Assembly (NCBI GenBank): GCA_910578065.1
Contig: CAJTPB010000009.1
Span: forward strand, 22,919 to 86,918
Reading direction: 5' to 3'
Length of the DNA stretch: 64,000 nt
Source: an uncultured Christensenella sp.
GTDB taxonomy: Bacteria; Bacillota; Clostridia; Christensenellales; Borkfalkiaceae
Made by a program: the position numbers and the translations under genes. The notes below the pieces were generated by a model. It had not been told where the DNA came from and ran no database searches. It worked only from the letters and a program-made list of their open reading frames with translations. Below are positions 59,660-64,000 of this stretch, piece by piece (positions within the stretch are counted from its first letter, which is position 1; every line of letters starts with the position of its first letter).

Positions 59660-61108
59660 ATGCGTAAAATAATTGTCTGCGGCGTAGCCGCCGCATTGCT
59701 TACGGGCGGACTGCCCGCCCTTGCTTCCTGTGCGGAAAAAGGGGAAAACAGCGAATACACCATCACGGCGGAATATTTCCCCGAAGAGCGAAAACTTTCC
59801 GCCCGCATGAGCTTTACCTATTATAACGATACGGAAAACGTGCTCGACGCCTTAAAGTTCGAACTGTATCCCAACGCTTATCGGGAAGGGGCGAAGTACC
59901 GCCCAATCTCTTCTTTATACGAAACGTCGGCGTATTATAAAGGGAAAAGTTACGGCGAAATCGAAATCGCTTCGGTAGAGGGCGGCGCGTCGTACGAGGT
60001 TACGGGCGAGGATGAAAATATATTATCCGTTGCGCTGTCTGCTCCCGTATATCCCGAAGAACGCGTACAGCTGCACATGTCGTTTACAACAACGCTTGCC
60101 GAAGTCAATCACCGTTTGGGGGTGGGCGAACACGCCGTAAACCTTGCAAACTTTTATCCCGTATTGTGCGCGTACGGAGAAAACGGATTTTCGGAATACG
60201 TGTATTCTTCCAACGGCGATCCGTTCGTTACCGATTGCGCCGATTACGACGTAACGCTTACCGTTCCCCAATCGTATACGGTCGTTTACGGCGGCGAAGG
60301 GGAAAAGGTTACGGAAAACGAAAAAAATACATATCATGTAATGTCGGAAAACGCGCGGGACTGCGCGTTCGTACTCGGCGAAAATTTCAACGTCGCAACG
60401 GGTGCGGCGGGCAACATTCAAATCGAATATTATTATTTGGGCGATCAAGTTCCCGAAGCGGGCTTGCGCGCCGCAACCGAAAGCATTGCTTTTTACGGGC
60501 GCACGTTCGGCAAATACGCTTATTCCAGCTACGCCCTTGTGCAGACGGATCTGTGCGCGGGGGGGATGGAATACCCCGCCCTTTCTATGATCGCCTGCGA
60601 TTTGCGCGAAGAGGAAGTGCCGCGCGTCGTCGCGCACGAAACGGCGCACCAGTGGTGGTATGCCATGGTGGGCAGCAATCAGTTCGAGCATGCCTGGCAG
60701 GACGAAGGGCTTGCCGACTATTCCGCCGCGCTCTTTTTAGAAGCGTATCCTTCTTACGGCTACCGCCGAGACGATCTCGTTGCGCAGGCGGAATCTTCTT
60801 ACCGCGCTTTCTTTTCCGTTTGGTCGCAGCTGCACGGCGAAGGGGATACGACCATGAACCGCCCGCTTTCCGCCTTTTCCGGCGAGTATGAATACGGAAA
60901 TATTGCGTATCATAAAGGGGTGATCCTGTTCGACCGCCTGCGCGCCTGCGTGGGGGACCGTAAGTTTTACGGCGGACTGAAAGAGTATTCGGAAAAGTAT
61001 CGCTTCCGCGAGGCGGAACCGCAAGACCTGATCGCATGCTTTCATAAAATGGGCGCAGACGTAGAAGGCTTTTTCGATTCCTTTTTAAACGGAAAATGCG
61101 TCATTTAA
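59660..61108 (+). CDS. M1-family metallopeptidase, surface lipoprotein
   Basis: A 482-residue gluzincin aminopeptidase-like enzyme. Lipoprotein signal (lipobox LASC near residue 23), an N-terminal beta domain (about 30-240), then the thermolysin-like domain. HETAH at 326-330 with Glu349 gives the HExxH-x18-E zinc site; the exopeptidase motif is GGMEYP, a variant of GxMEN. The C-terminal helical domain is missing or very short, so the enzyme is a short M1 form. It probably trims peptides outside the cell. GGGGAGG precedes the ATG, inside a terminator-like hairpin. Confidence 0.9.
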   Translation: MRKIIVCGVAAALLTGGLPALASCAEKGENSEYTITAEYFPEERKLSARMSFTYYNDTENVLDALKFELYPNAYREGAKYRPISSLYETSAYYKGKSYGEIEIASVEGGASYEVTGEDENILSVALSAPVYPEERVQLHMSFTTTLAEVNHRLGVGEHAVNLANFYPVLCAYGENGFSEYVYSSNGDPFVTDCADYDVTLTVPQSYTVVYGGEGEKVTENEKNTYHVMSENARDCAFVLGENFNVATGAAGNIQIEYYYLGDQVPEAGLRAATESIAFYGRTFGKYAYSSYALVQTDLCAGGMEYPALSMIACDLREEEVPRVVAHETAHQWWYAMVGSNQFEHAWQDEGLADYSAALFLEAYPSYGYRRDDLVAQAESSYRAFFSVWSQLHGEGDTTMNRPLSAFSGEYEYGNIAYHKGVILFDRLRACVGDRKFYGGLKEYSEKYRFREAEPQDLIACFHKMGADVEGFFDSFLNGKCVI

Positions 61109-61134
61109 AAAGCGAAAAAATAAGGAAAAAACAG

Positions 61135-61163
61135 TTGCCAAACGCGCGCCGAGCGGTTATAAT
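61135..61163 (+). promoter_or_regulatory. Promoter of the corA leader
   Basis: TTGCCA, 17 nt, TATAAT. The predicted mRNA start is about 61170, leaving a leader of about 205 nt before corA. Confidence 0.8.
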
Positions 61164-61192
61164 AGGAATACCAAATTTTTCAGGAGTGCAAA

Positions 61193-61273
61193 ATGGACGC
61201 GGCCCCAAACAACCGATGTGTTGTAACAACGGAACAATCCCTGTGCTGTCTATCCGCAGAATGTAACTTTTAA
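61193..61273 (+). CDS. Leader peptide of corA (26 aa, Cys-rich)
   Basis: AGGAG lies 6 nt upstream of ATG 61193, so translation is likely. The 26-codon frame starts MDAAPNNRCVV and ends CCLSAECNF at TAA 61271. Codons 17-19 (CTG TGC TGT) lie on the CTGTGC segment that can pair with the 5' arm of the terminator at 61302. It is the kind of leader ORF that couples translation to termination. Confidence 0.7.
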   Translation: MDAAPNNRCVVTTEQSLCCLSAECNF

Positions 61274-61301
61274 CGCGTAAACCGCGAAAAGAGCATTTCC
61301 G

Positions 61302-61331
61302 ACGCACAGTGAATTTTCCTGTGCGTTTTTT
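61302..61331 (+). terminator. Attenuator terminator of corA
   Basis: ACGCACAG (61302-61309) / CTGTGCGT (61319-61326) plus T6. The GCACAG half can instead pair with CTGTGC at 61241-61246 inside the leader ORF. Confidence 0.8.
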
Positions 61332-61374
61332 GTTGCCCGAAAATCGGGAACACGGAAAAAAGGCGGAAATGCTT

Positions 61375-62361
61375 ATGATTAAATTTTTCAAATCGGACGA
61401 AACCAAGCGCATGACGCAGATCTTGCAATTCGAAGAGGGTTGCTGGGTCGATCTGATCAACCCCACCGACGACGAGGTGGAAGACGTCGGCGGATTTACG
61501 GGTATTTCGGAAGAAATGCTGAAAGCCGCCCTCGACGAAGAGGAAACGGCGCGCGTCGAATGGGACGAGGGGAATTTTATGTGCCTGCTCGATACGCCCA
61601 TTATGATGGATGCGGACGACGGGGATATGTACGAAACCATTCCCATGGCGCTTATCTACAATAAAAAATGCGTGGTTACCGTATCTTTGCACGGCAATCC
61701 CGTTTTAGGCGATTTCGTTTCCAACCGCGTGGGCGTTGGAACGGCAGATCCCGTCTTTTTCATTTTAAACTTTATGATGGGGAACGCGAAAAAGTTTCTT
61801 TCCAGCCTGCGCCAGATCGATAAAAAATCGCTGCGCGTGCAGGCGGAATTGCACCGTTCCATGAAGAATAAAGAGTTGATCCAGCTTTTGGGGCTGGAAA
61901 ATTCACTCGTCTATTTTTCCACTTCGCTCAGCGCGAATTTAAACGTTTACAATAAAATGGAGCGCATGCCCGTTATCGGCAAAAACGAAGCGTATAAAGA
62001 TTTGTTCGACGACGTGGTGATCGAAACGCGTCAGGCAACGGAAATGTGTAATATCTACCGCGACATTTTATCGGGCACGATGGATGCGTACGCCTCTATC
62101 ATCTCCAATAACGTAAACATCGTTATGAAATTGTTGACGGTTATTACCTTTATCGTAAGCATTCCCACGCTGATTGCAAGTTTGTGGGGCATGAACGTTA
62201 AGGTGCCGTTTACCTCTACAACGGGCGGCTTTTGGATCATCATCGGAATCTGCGTTGCGGTAACGGCGGTTGTTTCGTACTTTATCATGCGGGCGACCAA
62301 TTCCATTCGCATTAAAACGCCCAAGCCGATCAAGCGTAAGCGGCGGGGCGGCGGACATTAA
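61375..62361 (+). CDS. corA: CorA-family magnesium transporter
   Basis: A 328-residue CorA/Alr1-type channel. The long cytoplasmic domain (about 1-255) is acidic and ends with a charged stalk. Two C-terminal helices carry GMNVKVPF, the Gly-Met-Asn selectivity motif, then a second helix, and a Lys/Arg-rich tail KTPKPIKRKRRGGGH. It forms a pentamer that lets Mg2+ (or Co2+/Ni2+) in. ATG 61375 has GGCGGA 7 nt upstream. Expression is probably set by the leader peptide and attenuator. Confidence 0.94.
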   Translation: MIKFFKSDETKRMTQILQFEEGCWVDLINPTDDEVEDVGGFTGISEEMLKAALDEEETARVEWDEGNFMCLLDTPIMMDADDGDMYETIPMALIYNKKCVVTVSLHGNPVLGDFVSNRVGVGTADPVFFILNFMMGNAKKFLSSLRQIDKKSLRVQAELHRSMKNKELIQLLGLENSLVYFSTSLSANLNVYNKMERMPVIGKNEAYKDLFDDVVIETRQATEMCNIYRDILSGTMDAYASIISNNVNIVMKLLTVITFIVSIPTLIASLWGMNVKVPFTSTTGGFWIIIGICVAVTAVVSYFIMRATNSIRIKTPKPIKRKRRGGGH

Positions 62362-62372
62362 CGGAGGAAGCA

Positions 62373-62570
62373 ATGGCGATTCTGCAATACAAATGCCCCG
62401 CGTGCGGGAAGGAATTCGAAGAGCTGGTAAAGTCGCACGAAGACGCCGTTCCCTGTCCTGCTTGCGGAACCAAGGCAGATCGCAGCTGGTCGGGCTGCAT
62501 GTATTCCGCCACGGGAAAACAGGCAAAAAAGTGTTCGGGCAACTGCAAAACGTGCGGCGGCTGCCGCTAA
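62373..62570 (+). CDS. FmdB-family zinc ribbon protein
   Basis: A 65-residue zinc ribbon. CPACGKEF and CPACGTKA form the 4-Cys site, and four further Cys lie in the KKCSGNCKTCGGCR tail. FmdB-like proteins are often regulators or metal carriers. GGAGGA lies upstream; it follows corA by 11 nt. Confidence 0.9.
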   Translation: MAILQYKCPACGKEFEELVKSHEDAVPCPACGTKADRSWSGCMYSATGKQAKKCSGNCKTCGGCR

Positions 62571-62622
62571 AGTATAATAAAAAAGCGACGGTATTTCATC
62601 CGTCGCTTTTTTATTATACTTC
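62570..62622. terminator. Long bidirectional terminator
   Basis: A 22-bp perfect stem (AAGTATAATAAAAAAGCGACGG, complement on the other side) with an 8-nt loop. It overlaps the stop of the minus-strand protease gene (TACTTC at its end) and serves both strands. Confidence 0.88.
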
Positions 62623-63639
62623 TTTAATGTAATTGCTTTTATCTTTATAAAATGCTCGTTCGTTAACATGGTAATAGGCGACCTGTTCTTTTTTATTAAA
62701 ATCGATCTCCGTTCCATTTGTTCCGAACTTTTTTGTCTGTGCGCGGTACGTTCCGTCTGATAGGCTGTCAAGGAAAGTCATAGCAAGATAAGTGGTAATG
62801 GCATATCCGATTCCTGTAGCTTCTTTATGGCTTGCGCTTGTTATCCCTATAATAGCGCAATAAGCATTTACAAGCGCGCCTCCCGAATTTCCGGGGTTTG
62901 TAATTGCACTGTGAGTTATTGTAATTTCCCCTGTGTAGCTTCCGTCGGTCGTCCAACGTGTATGAGAGTTGGTAATAATTCCTTGCGTTAAAAAGAATTT
63001 GCCTTTCGGATAGCCGATAGCCATACAATATTCGCCAAACCACAAGTTGTTGTTGGAATAATTAGAAAATGAATCGCTTCCCTTGTATTTAAAAAACGGC
63101 AAATAGTTATTTTGCAAATATTGTTTTGCGTCTTCGTTAATTGCGTCTGTTTTAATTTTTAAAACGGCTAAATCATAACCTTCATCATATGCGATTACGT
63201 CACATTCAAATGTATATTTGCTTAGGAAGGAGATTGCGGTAACTGTTCTTGAAACATATTCGACAGTTTTGTATTCTTCTTTATCGATACATATTACATG
63301 TGCGCAAGTCATTAAATATCCTTCTTCGTTAATTGCAAAAGCCGAGCCGGTACCTTTAAATTGTTTGGTTTTAAACTCTGCGTCATCGTTTGTTTTATAG
63401 CGAAAGTCGGTTTCTATTATTATTTGATATACAGATTCGGCGCTATACAATGCAATTTTGTTTGGGATATTTATATTGTATTCCAAATCGTCGCTGTTCC
63501 AGTTCGGATTTTTATTTTCCAAACCGCCACTATTATCACCGTTTTGGTCTGTTCCGTTACAGGCGGTAATGCAAACGATTAAACAAATTGTGCAAAATAA
63601 GCAGATAATACGTTTTATCTCCCGTAAGTAATTTTTCAT
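62614..63639 (-). CDS. Trypsin-like serine protease lipoprotein (HtrA/DegP-like, no PDZ)
   Basis: A 341-residue exported protease. Lipoprotein signal (VCITAC near residue 27), then an acidic Asn-rich spacer. The chymotrypsin-fold domain has TCAHV (His), DLAVLKI (Asp) and NPGNSGGAL (Ser). A PDZ domain is absent; the C-terminal 40 residues are Lys/Tyr-rich. The ATG at 63639 has AAGGAG upstream. Codon use is AT-rich compared with neighbours, which suggests transfer. It should degrade misfolded or foreign proteins at the surface. Confidence 0.88.
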   Translation of the reverse strand: MKNYLREIKRIICLFCTICLIVCITACNGTDQNGDNSGGLENKNPNWNSDDLEYNINIPNKIALYSAESVYQIIIETDFRYKTNDDAEFKTKQFKGTGSAFAINEEGYLMTCAHVICIDKEEYKTVEYVSRTVTAISFLSKYTFECDVIAYDEGYDLAVLKIKTDAINEDAKQYLQNNYLPFFKYKGSDSFSNYSNNNLWFGEYCMAIGYPKGKFFLTQGIITNSHTRWTTDGSYTGEITITHSAITNPGNSGGALVNAYCAIIGITSASHKEATGIGYAITTYLAMTFLDSLSDGTYRAQTKKFGTNGTEIDFNKKEQVAYYHVNERAFYKDKSNYIKEV

Positions 63640-63833
63640 ATTTTTCTCCTTCTTTTGGTTTGCACAATGATATAATATATTTAATAATTTGTCAATCGTT
63701 GCCATGTAAATTATTGCATGTTAAAAATTTTTCTATATCTTGTGGTGAAAAAGTAAGCGCCGCGCAAGATATAGAAGAGGAAAAACTTCTTTCAATTTCC
63801 GCAAAAAAAGTCAAAAAATATTTAAAAAAACGC

Positions 63834-64000
63834 TTGACTAATATATTGATAAGTGATAATATGTATAAGCTGTCTATGAGGCAGCTTGCTTTTTCTGTTG
63901 AAAAAGCCCTTCTTTCGAAGGAAATCCGAAGATTGACAACTGCATAGCAAGTAAATCATTTCGAGAAAGTAAGAGGCGATAAAGCGCCGAAACAAGAACG
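63834..64000 (+). promoter_or_regulatory. Strong promoter and probable rRNA-operon leader
   Basis: TTGACT (63834-63839), 17 nt, TAATAT (63857-63862). Upstream (63800-63833) is an A/T-rich UP-element-like run. The transcribed part has a GCTG..CAGC hairpin, then ATTGACAACTGCATAGC, a phrase like the conserved TTGAAAACTGCATA of Bacillota rRNA leaders and spacers. No gene is yet reached. The call rests on this phrase and on promoter strength, so it is tentative. Confidence 0.5.

Noticed and set aside
60023..60691. 222-codon minus-strand ORF inside the M1 peptidase gene
   Set aside because: The sense frame carries HExxH-x18-E and a lipobox; the antisense frame has none.
63660..63947. 95-codon ORF at the right edge
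   Set aside because: It spans a strong promoter and AT-rich leader and has no ribosome site; the region reads better as a promoter and RNA leader.
1..64000. tRNA genes
   Set aside because: I looked for clear tRNA features (GGTTCGAATCC-type arms with acceptor pairing) and saw none that I could support. A tRNAscan run would settle it.

Overview
The window looks like the chromosome of an anaerobic member of the Bacillota (Clostridia), probably an uncultured gut lineage. The pointers are an hrcA-grpE-dnaK-dnaJ operon under a CIRCE operator, a tatD-linked radical SAM gene, an EF-G-like paralogue, mtaB, many lipoproteins with Clostridia-type signals, and strong GGAGG ribosome sites next to several predicted leaderless genes. 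Base composition is close to 50 percent GC, with a few AT-rich islands (about 20.7-22.0, 57.3-58.1 and 62.6-64.0 kb) that look acquired. No identity search was possible, so the taxonomic label is an inference.

Layout. 1-8.9 kb: the start of an LRR lipoprotein (runs off the left edge), a small unknown protein, a GNAT acetyltransferase behind a leader ORF and terminator, then metG-tatD-radical SAM, rsmA, a PHP phosphatase and an NlpC/P60 lipoprotein. 8.96-10.86 kb: six tandem units of about 320 bp. Each has its own extended -10, a conserved GGGCAAAA start, a hypervariable core of exactly 78 nt and a terminator. They look like an array of structured RNA genes whose cores resemble the variable region of diversity-generating-retroelement (DGR) target proteins. 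This is the most unusual part of the window. 10.9-20.5 kb: a MATE exporter fused in frame to a lipase, an ABC export system, a methyltransferase, a duplicated-domain lipoprotein and an EF-G paralogue. 20.7-22.7 kb: a broken secreted protein with in-frame TAA codons and a small membrane protein.

22.7-44.7 kb is a plant or host glycan locus. An AraC regulator is divergent from a nine-gene operon (two TIM-barrel isomerases, two Gfo/Idh/MocA oxidoreductases, uxaC, uxuA, an SDR reductase, a KDPG aldolase and a KDG kinase) that carries hexuronates to pyruvate and glyceraldehyde 3-phosphate. Next come a GH43-type propeller enzyme, a second AraC regulator, a sugar ABC importer (binding protein and two permeases, no ATPase), a GH43-type lipoprotein, a 1086-residue four-repeat binding lipoprotein and a membrane-anchored acetylesterase. 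An identical 21-bp sequence sits just upstream of the -35 of both the first propeller gene and the importer, so the two are probably co-regulated.

44.7-64 kb: a four-copy palindrome array, a phosphoribosyltransferase, the heat-shock operon, a 93-bp minisatellite, an AraC/GyrI regulator, prmA-rsmE-mtaB-hinT-DJ-1, an M23 peptidase, membrane proteins, a flavodoxin/ferredoxin protein, an M1-type metallopeptidase, a corA magnesium transporter behind a leader peptide and attenuator, an FmdB zinc ribbon, an HtrA-like protease, and a strong AT-rich promoter that probably starts an rRNA operon beyond the right edge.

Two themes recur. Four genes and one leader ORF have a near-consensus promoter whose -10 ends exactly 6 nt before the ATG, which implies leaderless mRNAs. 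Several genes are preceded by a terminator hairpin inside the 5' leader, which implies attenuation.
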